DNA from: Bartonella sp. HY038
GTDB lineage: Bacteria > Pseudomonadota > Alphaproteobacteria > Rhizobiales > Rhizobiaceae
Length of the DNA stretch: 64,000 nucleotides
Direction of reading: 5' to 3'
Assembly: GCF_014117425.1 (NCBI RefSeq)
Contig: NZ_CP059725.1
Location: forward strand, 992,001 to 1,056,000
Below are positions 46,895-57,606 of the stretch, piece after piece (the first letter of the stretch is position 1; each line of letters starts with the position of its first letter). The notes beneath the pieces are model-generated. The model was not told the origin of the DNA. It ran no database searches and was given only the letters and a program-made list of their open reading frames with translations. The position numbers and the translations under genes are program-made.

Positions 46895-47146
46895 TTAAAC
46901 TGCTGTTGCCAATGGTTGGTAAAAACAGTTTTCAGGCTTTGATTGGGTTGGGCCAAGGGCTGGGTTATAGCGATATAGGGTTGAGCAGTAAGGGCAAATT
47001 TTTTCAACATCGCCACCCATATCAAGGAAAATATGCGGATGATCATATGGCGGATTGGCGCCAATGCACATAAATTCCTTAGCTCCAATTTCAATCATTT
47101 TATACCCGCCATCGTTTTGGAAATGTGGTATATGATGATCAGCCAT
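46895..47146 (-). CDS. zf-CHCC zinc protein, NDUFS6-like complex I subunit
   Basis: An 83-residue protein of the zf-CHCC family, related to the mitochondrial complex I subunit NDUFS6. Zinc ligands are visible as Cys27 (FMCIG), His36 or His38 (DHPH), and the CPYC pair (Cys51, Cys54). The segment GAKEFMCIGANPPYDHPHIFLDM is typical. It probably binds to the peripheral arm of complex I and helps Fe-S cluster assembly, as known from yeast and Paracoccus homologues. It stands alone between a FAD monooxygenase and ppk. Confidence 0.9.
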   Translation of the reverse strand: MADHHIPHFQNDGGYKMIEIGAKEFMCIGANPPYDHPHIFLDMGGDVEKICPYCSTLYRYNPALGPTQSKPENCFYQPLATAV

Positions 47147-47510
47147 TTAAATGCTCCATTAATTGCTGTTACGATCCTATCATAGATCTGTTGATAGCGT
47201 GGCAAAAACTGTAATACCATCACTTATCTGTAATAAAAGAGATGATAATGCAAAAAAGTTATTTGCTGCTGTTATCAGAAAATATCAGCAAATAATATAA
47301 TTAACTGCCAAATGCTGCAAGCTTTTTGCTATGGGCGCTCAAAAATAAAAAAGATACAAGCTTATGGTGATATATTCGTGGCGCTTTTGGAATTTTGGAG
47401 TAAAAATATTATTGCAAGGTCGAATCGTTGAGATATACTTTAAAAGTAAAAATAATTTTGTGTAAATTTGTTTGCGATCCATTACGACTATCATCGCGGA
47501 AGGGGCTTTT
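47147..47510. other. Intergenic region upstream of ppk
   Basis: 364 bp, AT-rich. It must contain the promoters of the divergent zf-CHCC gene and ppk. No PHO-box-like repeat is evident by eye. No gene. Confidence 0.4.
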
Positions 47511-49700
47511 ATGAATACCGTAAAAAATACTGACAATAATAAGGTTGATAGTGTAAAAACTGGTGATGGAGCAATTACTTTTGATAGTGTGGAACGTTTT
47601 GTAAACCGAGAATTTTCATGGTTACAATTTAATAACCGTGTGTTGATGGAAAGTGCCAATGCGCAACATCCATTATTGGAGCGTGTGCGTTTTCTTTCTA
47701 TTTCTGCAGCAAATCTTGATGAGTTTTTTATGGTGCGTATCGCAGGACTTGCTGGGCAAGTTCGTGCAGGTATCCAAACTCGCAGCGCAGATGGGCGCAC
47801 CCCACAAGAACAGCTTGATTTCATTTTGCCAGAAGTCGATAGATTGCAAAAAAATCAACAAATGCAATTGCGTTTGCTGCGCACTGCCCTTGTTAAAGAA
47901 AAAATTGAAATTGTCCGTCCTGATAAATTAAGCAAAACGGAAAGGACATGGCTTGAAGATCATTTTAGCCAACGTATTTTCCCGGTTTTAACACCGCTTT
48001 CAATTGATCCTGCCCATCCATTTCCATTCATTCCTAATTTGGGCTTTTCCATCGCATTACAATTGTCGCGCCGAGCCGACAAATATCCGATGACTGCCTT
48101 GCTGCGTTTACCAACAGCGCTAGAGCGGTTTATTCTATTGCCGGATGAGGATCGCGGTTCGCGTTTTATCACGCTTGAGGATACGGTTGGGCTGTTTATT
48201 GGCCATTTATTCCCCGGCTATGAAGTTAGTGGTGCTGGTACTTTCCGCATTATTCGTGATAGCGATATTGAAGTTGAAGAAGAAGCTGAAGATCTTGTAC
48301 GGCTTTTTGAAAGTGCGTTAAAACGGCGCCGCCGCGGTCAGGTTATCCGTATTGAATTTGATGCAGAAATGCCGGAAGATTTACGGATTTTTGTTGCAAG
48401 TGAATTGGAAGTTCCAGAAAATCGCATTAGTGTGCTTGATGGTTTGCTGGCTTTAACCATGATTTCAGAGGTTGTAGATCTTCCACGTCCCGATTTGAAA
48501 TTTGTGCCTTATAATCCGCGTTTTCCTGAGCGTATCCGCGAGCATGGCGGCGATTGTTTTGCGGCAATTCGCGAAAAGGACATTGTTGTACACCACCCTT
48601 ATGAATCTTTTGATGTGGTTGTACAGTTTTTGCGTCAAGCCGCAACTGACCCTGATGTGGTGGCAATTAAGCAAACTCTATATCGCACATCAAATAATAG
48701 TCCGATTGTTCGCGCTTTGGTTGATGCGGCAGAGGCAGGCAAGTCGGTGACGGCGCTGGTGGAATTGAAAGCGCGCTTTGATGAAGAAGCCAATATTCGT
48801 TGGGCGCGTGACTTAGAGCGGGCTGGCGTACAAGTGGTATTTGGATTTATCGAACTTAAAACCCACGCTAAAATGTCATTGGTGGTGCGCCGCGAAGACC
48901 AGCGCCTGCGGACTTATGTGCATTTGGGAACTGGTAATTATCACCCAATCACCGCTAAAATTTATACAGATTTATCGTTCTTTACCACTGATCCAGATAT
49001 TGGCCATGATGTTGGTGGCATTTTCAACTTTATTACAGGCTATGCACGGCCTGATGAAGATATGAAAATTGCCTTTTCGCCACTAACATTGCGTTCGCGC
49101 ATGTTGCACCATATTGAAAATGAAATGCAAAATGCCCGTCAGGGCAAAAAAGCTGCCATTTGGATGAAAATGAATTCGCTGGTGGATCCGCAAATTATTG
49201 ATGCGCTTTATCGGGCAGGGCAGGCTGGCGTTAAAATTGATTTGATTGTTCGTGGTATTTGCTGCTTGCGTCCTGGGCTTCCAGGTTTTTCAGAAAATAT
49301 TCGCGCCAAATCTATTGTCGGGCGGTTTTTGGAACATAGTCGTATTTTCTGTTTTGGTAATGGCAATGATTTACCAAACGAAGATGCGATTATTTATTTC
49401 AGCTCGGCTGATATGATGCCGCGTAATCTTGACAGAAGAGTTGAGACATTGGTTCCAGTTTTCAATAAAACCGTGCATCAACAAGTTCTTTCACAAATAA
49501 TGCTTGCTAATATCATTGATAATCAGCAAAGCTTTGAAATCCTTAATGATGGCACATCGACGAAAATTCAGCGTCTTGCTGAAGAGGAAGCGTTTAACGC
49601 CCAAGAATACTTTATGACCAATCCTAGCCTTTCAGGGCGTGGTAAGTCATTACGGTCTTCAGCGCCTAAACTTATAGCTCGTCGTAGCCGTGAACGCTAA
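47511..49700 (+). CDS. ppk1: Polyphosphate kinase 1
   Basis: Makes inorganic polyphosphate from ATP, at the membrane. The 729-residue protein has the N-terminal domain starting [47 protein letters not shown]. The phospholipase-D-like catalytic part carries the autophosphorylated His in [10 protein letters not shown] (about H452). [20 protein letters not shown] and the C-terminal [16 protein letters not shown] are characteristic. The ATG at 47511 follows GGAAGGGG. ppx follows after 24 bp, the classic operon. Confidence 0.97.
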   Translation: MNTVKNTDNNKVDSVKTGDGAITFDSVERFVNREFSWLQFNNRVLMESANAQHPLLERVRFLSISAANLDEFFMVRIAGLAGQVRAGIQTRSADGRTPQEQLDFILPEVDRLQKNQQMQLRLLRTALVKEKIEIVRPDKLSKTERTWLEDHFSQRIFPVLTPLSIDPAHPFPFIPNLGFSIALQLSRRADKYPMTALLRLPTALERFILLPDEDRGSRFITLEDTVGLFIGHLFPGYEVSGAGTFRIIRDSDIEVEEEAEDLVRLFESALKRRRRGQVIRIEFDAEMPEDLRIFVASELEVPENRISVLDGLLALTMISEVVDLPRPDLKFVPYNPRFPERIREHGGDCFAAIREKDIVVHHPYESFDVVVQFLRQAATDPDVVAIKQTLYRTSNNSPIVRALVDAAEAGKSVTALVELKARFDEEANIRWARDLERAGVQVVFGFIELKTHAKMSLVVRREDQRLRTYVHLGTGNYHPITAKIYTDLSFFTTDPDIGHDVGGIFNFITGYARPDEDMKIAFSPLTLRSRMLHHIENEMQNARQGKKAAIWMKMNSLVDPQIIDALYRAGQAGVKIDLIVRGICCLRPGLPGFSENIRAKSIVGRFLEHSRIFCFGNGNDLPNEDAIIYFSSADMMPRNLDRRVETLVPVFNKTVHQQVLSQIMLANIIDNQQSFEILNDGTSTKIQRLAEEEAFNAQEYFMTNPSLSGRGKSLRSSAPKLIARRSRER

Positions 49701-49724
49701 GAAAAACAACAAGATTGATTGATT

Positions 49725-51242
49725 ATGACACGTGCAAATGCTCAAGGTCGTCTCAAAGGGCGTAAACCAATTGCGGTTATTGATATTGGCTCAAACTCGG
49801 TAAGACTTGTGGTCTATGAAGGGTTGGTACGCTCGCCCACGGTTTTGTTTAATGAAAAAATCCTCTGCGGTCTTGGCAAGGGTTTGGCAAAAACAGGGCG
49901 ATTGGAAGACGAGTCGGTAAAAATTGCACTGGCGACCTTGCGGCGTTTTAAAGCTCTTTGTAAGCAGATTGATGTTGATAATATTCATGTGCTTGCAACT
50001 GCCGCCGCACGCGAAGCGGAAAATGGCCCACAATTTATTGAAGAAGCGGGCGAAATTTTAGGCTGTGAAATTCGTGTTTTAACCGGCAAAGAAGAAGCAA
50101 CCTATTCTGCCTATGGTATTTTATCGGCTTTTTACCAGCCTTCTGGTATTGTTGGTGATATGGGTGGCGGCAGTGTTGAATTGGTTGATGTTCATAAAAA
50201 CAAAATTGGTGATGGCGTAACAACACCTTTGGGCGGATTGCGCCTTATGGATATGTCGGATAATAATCTTAGCGAAGCGGTAAAAATAGCGCGGCGTTAT
50301 GTGCGAAAAGCCACATTATTAACCAAAGCGCGTGGGCGTAATTTTTATGCAGTTGGCGGTACATGGCGTAACCTTGCCAAGCTCTATATGAGCTTTAAGG
50401 GCTATCCTTTGCCAGTTATGCATGCCTATGAACTTATTCCAGACGAGATTGATTATTTTCTTCATCGCATAGCCAAGGGTGATATTGAAACCATCAAGGG
50501 GATTGAAACAATTTCAAAAAACCGCCGCCAATTATTGCCTTATGGTGCGGCGGTGCTTCTTGAAATTATTCATGTGATGAAGCCAGCAAAAATTATTTTC
50601 TCCGGTTCTGGTGTGCGTGAGGGCTTCCTCTTTTCATTGCTAAACAAAACAGTTCGCAATTATGATCCATTATTATCGGCAACGGAAGAAATGGCGGTTT
50701 TGCGTGCTCGTTCGCCGCGTCATGCGAAGGAATTAATGGTTTGGACTTCGCAAGCCTTTGAAACTTTGCAATTAACTGAAAGCGAAGATGAAAAGCGTTA
50801 CCGCGAGGCCATTTGCTATCTTGCTGATATTGCTTGGCGTATTCACCCCGATTATCGCGGCATGCAAGCGGCCAACCAAATTGCCTATGGTGTTTATTCC
50901 GGTATCGACCATCCAGGGCGAGTTTTTGCCGCTTTAACGGTTTTTTACCGCAATGAAGGCTTGGTGGGTGATAAAAACGCCCCAGAAATTATTAGCCTTG
51001 CAACGCCGGATATTATTTACCGCGCCAAGGTTTTGGGCGCTTTTATGCGCATTAGTAATTTATTTTGTGCATCTAATAGTGGTATTTTACCTGAAACCTT
51101 CTGGTCTATGGAAGATGGCTGCCTTTCGCTCAATATCCCACAAAAATATCAAGATTTGGTATCTGATCGCCCAATTGGTCGTTTGCAGCAATTGTCTAAA
51201 TTGGTCAATATTCCGGCGCAATATCGTATCATTAATGATTAA
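49725..51242 (+). CDS. ppx: Exopolyphosphatase / Ppx-GppA family
   Basis: Hydrolyses terminal phosphates of polyphosphate, and possibly the 5' phosphate of pppGpp. The 505-residue protein has the ASKHA nucleotide fold: AVIDIGSNSVRLVVYEG near residue 19, ATAAAREAENG, GDMGGGSVELVD around residue 145, and a C-terminal HD-like helical domain (ADIAWRIHPDYRG). The ATG at 49725 is chosen; a TTG at 49719 is possible. It is coupled to ppk1, so the pair can turn polyphosphate over. A hairpin follows. Confidence 0.95.
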   Translation: MTRANAQGRLKGRKPIAVIDIGSNSVRLVVYEGLVRSPTVLFNEKILCGLGKGLAKTGRLEDESVKIALATLRRFKALCKQIDVDNIHVLATAAAREAENGPQFIEEAGEILGCEIRVLTGKEEATYSAYGILSAFYQPSGIVGDMGGGSVELVDVHKNKIGDGVTTPLGGLRLMDMSDNNLSEAVKIARRYVRKATLLTKARGRNFYAVGGTWRNLAKLYMSFKGYPLPVMHAYELIPDEIDYFLHRIAKGDIETIKGIETISKNRRQLLPYGAAVLLEIIHVMKPAKIIFSGSGVREGFLFSLLNKTVRNYDPLLSATEEMAVLRARSPRHAKELMVWTSQAFETLQLTESEDEKRYREAICYLADIAWRIHPDYRGMQAANQIAYGVYSGIDHPGRVFAALTVFYRNEGLVGDKNAPEIISLATPDIIYRAKVLGAFMRISNLFCASNSGILPETFWSMEDGCLSLNIPQKYQDLVSDRPIGRLQQLSKLVNIPAQYRIIND

Positions 51243-51307
51243 GTCTTGATGCGATATTGATTTGTGCGCAATGGCGTTAAAAAAATATTATACATCTATC
51301 TCGTTTT

Positions 51308-51335
51308 ATCGCGTAGTTTTATAAAACTGCGCGAT
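51308..51335. repeat. 28-bp near-perfect palindrome after ppx
   Basis: Arms 51308-51321 and 51322-51335 are complementary at 13 of 14 positions, the remaining one being a G-T pair, with no loop. It may act as a terminator for ppx or as an operator for tldD, which starts 119 bp on. Confidence 0.6.
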
Positions 51336-51453
51336 ATTTGCATGAAATGACAACAGTTTTATTGCTTTGAAAAAAATTGTTAAATTTTGCTTATTTTACA
51401 AATTGTAATATGGTCTTGCTATCTTTAAAATAAGGTTTCAAGATTTAAAAAGA

Positions 51454-52878
51454 ATGGGTATTGTTATGAAGCCGTTAATTGATCAGTTTGATGTTTCACA
51501 AGAGGCGGTGGAGCAGGTTGTAAAAAGCACCTTGGAAAATGCCGATGATGGCGAGCTTTATATGGAGTATCGCGAAAGTGAAGCCTTAGTTTTTGACAAT
51601 GGCCGGTTAAAAACTGGCTCTTTTAATCAAGATCGCGGTTTTGGTTTGCGGGCTGTCGCTGGCGAAGCAACGGGCTATGCTCATTCAGGCGAATTTTCAT
51701 TAGCGGCATTAAAACGGGCAGGTGATGCGGCCAAGGCAGTATCAGCCAATCATAGCGGTACTATTGCTAGCGCACCGCGCGGTACTAACCATCATCTTTA
51801 TGGTGATGAAAGTCCGCTTGGAGCACCAAGCTTTGAAGAAAAAGTTGCTCTGCTTGAAAAAATTGATTCTTATTTGCGTCATAAAAACGGCGATGTTAGA
51901 CAGGTTACAGTATCCCTTGCTGGCTCTATCCAACAAGTGGAAATTTTGCGTGCAGATGGGCAATTACTGCGCGATACACGTCCGCTTGTTCGCCTTGGTA
52001 TTGGTGTTGTTGCCGCCCATGGCGATCGGCTTGAAAGTGGCTTTTATGGTTGCGGTGGCCGAAAGGCTTTTGAAAGCTTTATTACCGAACATAATTGGCA
52101 AATGGCGGCTGATGAAGCCTTGCGCCAAGCCTTAATTAATCTTGAAGCGGAAGATGCACCAGCTGGAACCTATGATGTGGTTTTGGCAAATGGTTGGCCT
52201 GGTGTTATGCTGCATGAAGCGGTGGGGCATGGCCTTGAGGGTGATTTTAACCGGAAGAAAACCTCTGCCTTTTCAGGGCTTTTAGGTCAGCAAGTGGCAG
52301 CAAAAGGGGTAACTGTCGTTGATGATGGTACAATTCCAGATCGGCGCGGTTCCTTAAGTATTGATGATGAGGGAACGCCATCTGGTCGCAATATATTAAT
52401 CGATGATGGTAAGCTTGTTGGCTATATGCAAGATAGGTTAAACGCCCGTTTAATGAATATGCAGCCAACCGGTAATGGCCGGCGCGAATCCTATGCCCAT
52501 GCGCCAATGCCACGTATGACCAACACTATGATGCTTGGCGGTGATGCAACGCCTGAAGATATTATCGCTTCGGTCAAAGATGGTATTTATTGTGTTTCTT
52601 TTGGCGGCGGTCAGGTGGACATCACATCGGGTAAATTTGTGTTTGAATGTACTGAAGCCTATCGCATCCATAATGGTGTTGTTGGTGCGCCCATAAAGGG
52701 TGCAACACTTATCGGGAATGGACCTGATGCGATGCACCGTATTTCGATGATTGGCAATGATCCAAAGCTCGATAATGGCATTGGTATGTGCGGAAAAGCA
52801 GGGCAAAGTGTGCCGGTTGGTGTAGGGCAACCACATTTGCGCATGAATGGCATGACAATTGGTGGTACGAAAGCCTAA
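51454..52878 (+). CDS. tldD: Metalloprotease TldD
   Basis: TldD/PmbA family zinc metalloprotease, which with PmbA (TldE) trims peptides such as microcins and is linked to CcdA degradation. The 474-residue protein has the HExxxH zinc motif HEAVGH (H254-H258) in MLHEAVGHGLEGDFN and the C-terminal GGGQVDITSGKFVFECTEAY. The partner pmbA is not in the window. The start could be the ATG at 51454 or at 51466; neither has a strong ribosome site. A perfect 16-bp hairpin follows. Confidence 0.95.
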   Translation: MGIVMKPLIDQFDVSQEAVEQVVKSTLENADDGELYMEYRESEALVFDNGRLKTGSFNQDRGFGLRAVAGEATGYAHSGEFSLAALKRAGDAAKAVSANHSGTIASAPRGTNHHLYGDESPLGAPSFEEKVALLEKIDSYLRHKNGDVRQVTVSLAGSIQQVEILRADGQLLRDTRPLVRLGIGVVAAHGDRLESGFYGCGGRKAFESFITEHNWQMAADEALRQALINLEAEDAPAGTYDVVLANGWPGVMLHEAVGHGLEGDFNRKKTSAFSGLLGQQVAAKGVTVVDDGTIPDRRGSLSIDDEGTPSGRNILIDDGKLVGYMQDRLNARLMNMQPTGNGRRESYAHAPMPRMTNTMMLGGDATPEDIIASVKDGIYCVSFGGGQVDITSGKFVFECTEAYRIHNGVVGAPIKGATLIGNGPDAMHRISMIGNDPKLDNGIGMCGKAGQSVPVGVGQPHLRMNGMTIGGTKA

Positions 52879-52889
52879 TTAAGAGATGA

Positions 52890-52926
52890 AGAGTAGTTTA
52901 ACTCTCTAATAGAGTTAAACTACTCT
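52890..52926 (+). terminator. Terminator after tldD
   Basis: Perfect 16-bp arms (52890-52905 and 52911-52926) around a 5-nt loop, starting 11 bp after the tldD stop, with ATTTG after it. Confidence 0.85.
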
Positions 52927-52964
52927 ATTTGTCTAAAAAGGTGGCGAGATAAGTCTGGTTATCT

Positions 52965-53160
52965 ATGGGGTTGAATAGGGGGAAATGAAATTAATTCAAT
53001 AGTTAAGTATTTAGAGCAAGCCTTTGTTAGCGTTTGTGGAACTAATGTAAAAAAGATAAGCCCAATCCAATTTGAAATGCGTACAAAACACTTTAAACCA
53101 AGCCAAAAGCTTTATTTTCTTTTTGTTGATAAAGACCACTTTACTTCAATTGAAAAATAA
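52965..53160 (+). pseudogene. Small unknown gene with a frameshift in a G run
   Basis: From ATG 52965 the frame stops at once (MGLNRGK-stop). Dropping one G from the G5 run at 52978-52982 gives an intact 65-residue product: NEINSIVKYLEQAFVSVCG, then KKISPIQFEMRTKHF and LYFLFVDKDHFTSIEK. The frame after the G run is open to the TAA at 53158-53160. I recognise no family. It lies 14 bp before a second unknown gene with a good ribosome site, suggesting a small operon. The 1-nt shift could be an assembly or sequencing error. Confidence 0.5.
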
Positions 53161-53174
53161 GTTTGGGAGTAGCT

Positions 53175-53705
53175 ATGGGAAATGCCAAAAGCTGGTTTAT
53201 TGTTAAATATAATTGGAATGATGTTTGCAAAGGCGAGCATCATTTTCAGCAACGCTATCTTGGTATTGGCGGTGATCTATGGCCGCAAGGAAATGCGAAT
53301 AGTCATACCGCCTATTATTCGATTTTCAAAAAAATAAGTGAAAATTGGCAATATATCAATATAGGCAACTATTATATAAATGTTTGCACATCGCTTATTG
53401 ACGCAAAAAACTATAGCCAATTTTTAGAGGCAAAATATAAAAAGCCAATCCTTATTGAAGTGTCATTAGATGATTTAGAAAAGGCTGCAGGCTATGATTT
53501 TGGCCAGCCCCACGGCGGCTATTCGTTAATAGAGACGGAGATTTTTGGCTGCCGTCGTTTTGAAGCAGCAAAAAAATATCTTAATCATCACGGTCTATTT
53601 AAAACGCGTGGTGATATAAATCAGTTTATTAGCGAATTAGATTTAACCAAAGTGGAAGATCTTGATAATTATCTTGCTGTTTCGATTAGAGAAGTTTTGT
53701 TTTAA
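53175..53705 (+). CDS. Hypothetical protein, unrecognised family
   Basis: A 176-residue protein starting MGNAKSWFIVKYNWNDVCKGEHHFQQRYLGIGGDLWPQGN. It is rich in aromatic residues (YNW, YYS, NWQYINIGNYYIN) and ends in an acidic helix (ISELDLTKVEDLDNYLAVSI). No signal peptide or membrane segment. GGGAG about 6 nt before the ATG at 53175 fixes the start. It is the second gene of a probable pair with the frameshifted small gene upstream, and is flanked by core genes. No function can be given. Confidence 0.7.
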   Translation: MGNAKSWFIVKYNWNDVCKGEHHFQQRYLGIGGDLWPQGNANSHTAYYSIFKKISENWQYINIGNYYINVCTSLIDAKNYSQFLEAKYKKPILIEVSLDDLEKAAGYDFGQPHGGYSLIETEIFGCRRFEAAKKYLNHHGLFKTRGDINQFISELDLTKVEDLDNYLAVSIREVLF

Positions 53706-53734
53706 AATTGATTATCAAAAGGCGCTTAAAGCAA

Positions 53735-53762
53735 AAAGGCGTTATTAAAAAATAACGCCTTT
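53735..53762. terminator. Bidirectional terminator between the hypothetical gene and the helicase
   Basis: Perfect 12-bp arms AAAGGCGTTATT/AATAACGCCTTT around AAAA, between two convergent stops (53705 and 53792). Confidence 0.93.
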
Positions 53763-53791
53763 GAAAAAAATGCTTTTATAAAACTATAATT

Positions 53792-55282
53792 TTAAGTTTT
53801 TAACCGTGTTGAGGTTAGCATAAAGGCTGGAATATCATCGCCAAAACCAATAATTGGGCTATTATCATGCTTTTTGCGGTTGTGGTCAGAGTGATTATTT
53901 CTTGAATGGGGTGGCTTCGTTGTTTGCATATTTTCTTTAACTTTTACCGCTTCAATTACGGGCTCTTTGCTTTGATTATTTGCCGCTTTGCTTGGCGCAT
54001 CTTTGCCTACGGTCTCATCAATTGAGGCTAATGTATCATTGGTTAAAATTGGATCTTTTGCTTTTTTATTGGTATTCTTTTTATTGCGGCCAGCTTTACC
54101 CTTATGCTCGATTTCTTCAGCTTTTTGTGGGGCAAGGGTTGAAAGATCGCCATCAAGCCAAGCGATTTCTTCCTTGTTCATTTTTTCAATAGCATCAACA
54201 TATTTCATGTCGGCTTTGGTAACAATGCTAAAGGCACTGCCTTTGCGGCCAGCTCTGCCTGTGCGTCCAATGCGATGCACATAGTCTTCAGGATGTGTTG
54301 GCACGTCAAAGTTAAAAACATGGCTGACATCAGGAATATCAAGCCCGCGTGCCGCAACGTCGGATGCAACCAAAAGTTGCAATTTACCCTCTTTGAAATT
54401 GGCAAGCATCGTCATGCGCGAGCGTTGATCCATGTCGCCATGCAAAGCACCAACGCTAAAATTATGGCGGGTTAGCGAACGGAAAAGCTCTGCCACATCT
54501 TTTTTGCGGTTACAAAATATAATCGCGTTTTTAAGCTCATCACCCTGTGCTTTAATAAGGTCGCGCAATACGGCGCGCTTATCCCAAGATTTTGGCGGCG
54601 ATTTTACTAAATATTGGGTGATTGTGCGTGCGGTTGATGATTCTTTTGCAACTTCCACGCGCTCTGGCGCATGTAAAAACTGCTCGGTCAATGTGGTAAT
54701 TTCTGGCGCCATAGTTGCCGAGAAAAACAAAGTTTGCCGTGTAAACGGAATAAGTTTACAAATGCGCTCTATATCAGGAATGAAACCCATATCAAGCATG
54801 CGGTCGGCTTCATCAATCACCAAAATTTCAACGCCAGTTAAAAGGAGTTTACCGCGTTCAAAATGGTCGAGCATACGCCCTGGTGTTGCAATTAATACAT
54901 CTGCGCCACGCTCTAATTTGCGGTCTTGATCTTCAAAAGATGTACCGCCAATAAGTAAAGCGACATTTAGGCGATGATTGATGCCGTATTTTTCAAAATT
55001 TTCAGCTACTTGCGCTGCAAGTTCGCGGGTTGGTTCAAGGATCAAAGTGCGCGGCATTCTTGCGCGTGCACGTCCTTTTTCAAGCAAGGTCAACATTGGC
55101 AGTACGAAAGAAGCCGTTTTACCTGTGCCAGTTTGTGCGATACCTAAAACATCTCGCCGTTGCAGAATAAATGGTATTGCACCAGCCTGAATTGCGGTTG
55201 GAGTTGTATAGCCAGCTGCATCAACTGCGGCCGTTACTTTTTGGGATAAACCAAGTTCTGCAAAAGATGTTAAGGAGGACAT
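53792..55282 (-). CDS. DEAD-box RNA helicase (RhlE-like)
   Basis: A 496-residue ATP-dependent RNA helicase. Motifs in order are the Q motif GYTTPTAIQAGAI, motif I AQTGTGKT, PTRELA, motif II DEAD in VIDEADRMLDMGF, SAT in FFSATM, and motif VI HRIGRTGRAG. The C-terminal 120 residues are a Lys/Asn/Ser-rich tail (KGKAGRNKKNTNKKAKD) that likely binds RNA. RhlE rather than DeaD is suggested by the short tail without the DeaD RRM; the subtype is not certain. The ATG at 55282 follows GAAGAA; a TTG at 55306 would add eight residues. AT-rich DNA lies upstream. Confidence 0.92.
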   Translation of the reverse strand: MSSLTSFAELGLSQKVTAAVDAAGYTTPTAIQAGAIPFILQRRDVLGIAQTGTGKTASFVLPMLTLLEKGRARARMPRTLILEPTRELAAQVAENFEKYGINHRLNVALLIGGTSFEDQDRKLERGADVLIATPGRMLDHFERGKLLLTGVEILVIDEADRMLDMGFIPDIERICKLIPFTRQTLFFSATMAPEITTLTEQFLHAPERVEVAKESSTARTITQYLVKSPPKSWDKRAVLRDLIKAQGDELKNAIIFCNRKKDVAELFRSLTRHNFSVGALHGDMDQRSRMTMLANFKEGKLQLLVASDVAARGLDIPDVSHVFNFDVPTHPEDYVHRIGRTGRAGRKGSAFSIVTKADMKYVDAIEKMNKEEIAWLDGDLSTLAPQKAEEIEHKGKAGRNKKNTNKKAKDPILTNDTLASIDETVGKDAPSKAANNQSKEPVIEAVKVKENMQTTKPPHSRNNHSDHNRKKHDNSPIIGFGDDIPAFMLTSTRLKT

Positions 55283-56083
55283 ATTTTCTTCAATTTTTAA
55301 GGACAAATTTTAATCTTTGTTTAAATGCGTCAAATGATCGCTAATTAATTAGCTATATAATGCAAATTAGAAAAAATAAAAGCATTATATAATTTTATTC
55401 AATCTTATCAAACTTACTTGATAAAGCCAAACGGTATTTCCATAGCTGTCTATCAAGCTTGTCATAATAATTTTTGTAATCTAGTTATTTTATGCAGTCT
55501 ATCTAGATGATTTTTTTATAATCTATCTGTGTGATGTAAAAATAAGCAAGATGTTTATTTTTCATCAAATAAGATTTAAAGCTATAAATATTACACCATC
55601 AAGACATAAATATTTAAGAATAGTTAAGCTTCTCAGATATAAAAGTCAACGAAATAATTTAATCGATTTTATAAAAGTATTTAATGTTTTTATCAAAGTT
55701 AAACACTTGCGCTTAGCAAATTGGAGAAAATATAGAAGTATAATTTTATATTTAAAATCAATTTGATATATATTTTTAATAAAGTGATTATAGGTACAAA
55801 AATTTAATTTTTTCAGTAAAGAATGTTTGTAAATTAGTGAATAATGCAATGATTCACTGTGATAGAGTAACGTCGTTAAGCACTTTGAATTGACATTATT
55901 TTTATATATCATTGGCTTATCTACTAAATTTTGCCATTGCTTGAATTGTTGCATGTCATTTATCAAGTGGATAACTAACGGCTTTTTTGAATAGTTTCCA
56001 TAAAGGGGCTGTTTTTATCTTAATAATTTTATCTACATAATTTATAGTGTTTGCAATAAATAGAATATTGGTCTGGAGTTATC
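55283..56083. other. 801-bp very AT-rich intergenic region
   Basis: The longest non-coding stretch, visibly much lower in GC than its surroundings. Two frames of 71 (plus, 55551) and 106 codons (minus, 55646-55966) overlap each other, are rich in Lys, Ile, Asn and Tyr, lack ribosome sites and match nothing I know. They are probably chance frames in AT-rich DNA. No tRNA or clear hairpin is seen. Confidence 0.5.
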
Positions 56084-56578
56084 ATGTCACTTCCTGAAAA
56101 AGCATTTCCCGTCAGCTGGGATCAATTTCATCGCGATGCACGCGCACTTGCTTGGCGTATTGCAGGGCAGGGCACTGAGTGGAAAGCCATTGTTGCTATT
56201 ACACGCGGTGGCTTGGTGCCTGCCGCCATTATTTGCCGCGAATTAAATATCCGCCTTATTGAAACCGTTTGTATTGCCTCTTATCACGATTATAGTAAGC
56301 AGGGTGAAATGGCGGTATTAAAAAACATCAGCGAAAACCTGTTAGAAAATGGCGGCGAAGGCGTATTGGTGATTGATGATTTGACCGATACCGGCAAAAC
56401 AGCTGGCCTTATCCGCAATATGATCCCAAAGGCGCATTTTGCAACGGTTTACGCAAAGCCGCAAGGCCGCCCGCTGGTTGATACTTTTGTAACCGAAGTT
56501 AGTCAGGATACTTGGATTTATTTCCCTTGGGATATGGGGCTTGCCTATCAAGAACCTATAGCAAAAGGCGGCGCCTAA
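56084..56578 (+). CDS. gpt: Xanthine phosphoribosyltransferase
   Basis: Purine salvage enzyme converting xanthine (and guanine) with PRPP to the monophosphate. The 164-residue protein has [20 protein letters not shown] and the PRPP loop [14 protein letters not shown], plus [12 protein letters not shown]. These fit the enterobacterial Gpt (XGPRT) type, about 150-165 residues long. GGAG lies about 8 nt before the ATG. It is monocistronic with a terminator 12 bp after the stop. Purine salvage complements the purine synthesis genes at 17-21.8 kb. Confidence 0.95.
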   Translation: MSLPEKAFPVSWDQFHRDARALAWRIAGQGTEWKAIVAITRGGLVPAAIICRELNIRLIETVCIASYHDYSKQGEMAVLKNISENLLENGGEGVLVIDDLTDTGKTAGLIRNMIPKAHFATVYAKPQGRPLVDTFVTEVSQDTWIYFPWDMGLAYQEPIAKGGA

Positions 56579-56589
56579 TTTATATTTTT

Positions 56590-56634
56590 GGCAAGGTATC
56601 CACTCGATTAGGCGTGGTTTCCTTGCCAGTATTT
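56590..56634 (+). terminator. Terminator after gpt
   Basis: GGCAAGG (56590-56596) pairs with CCTTGCC (56621-56627), with an inner CCAC/GTGG pairing, followed by AGTATTTTA. Confidence 0.75.
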
Positions 56635-57506
<872 letters not shown>

Positions 57507-57557
57507 TCTTACTTTAATATTATGGGGCTAATACCTAAAATAGCAATAAGCTATCAA

Positions 57558-57597
57558 ATGGGCTACGACTTGATTTAAACTGTAGCCCATAGTTTTT
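57558..57597. terminator. Bidirectional terminator between the Nudix gene and the unknown gene
   Basis: ATGGGCTAC (57558-57566) pairs with GTAGCCCAT (57582-57590), followed by AGTTTTTTT. Convergent stops flank it. Confidence 0.88.
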
Positions 57598-57606
57598 TTA
57601 AGATAA

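Noticed and set aside
55646..55966. 106-codon minus-strand frame in the AT-rich spacer
   Set aside because: Biased Lys/Ile/Asn/Tyr composition, no ribosome site, overlaps another frame of the same kind on the plus strand.
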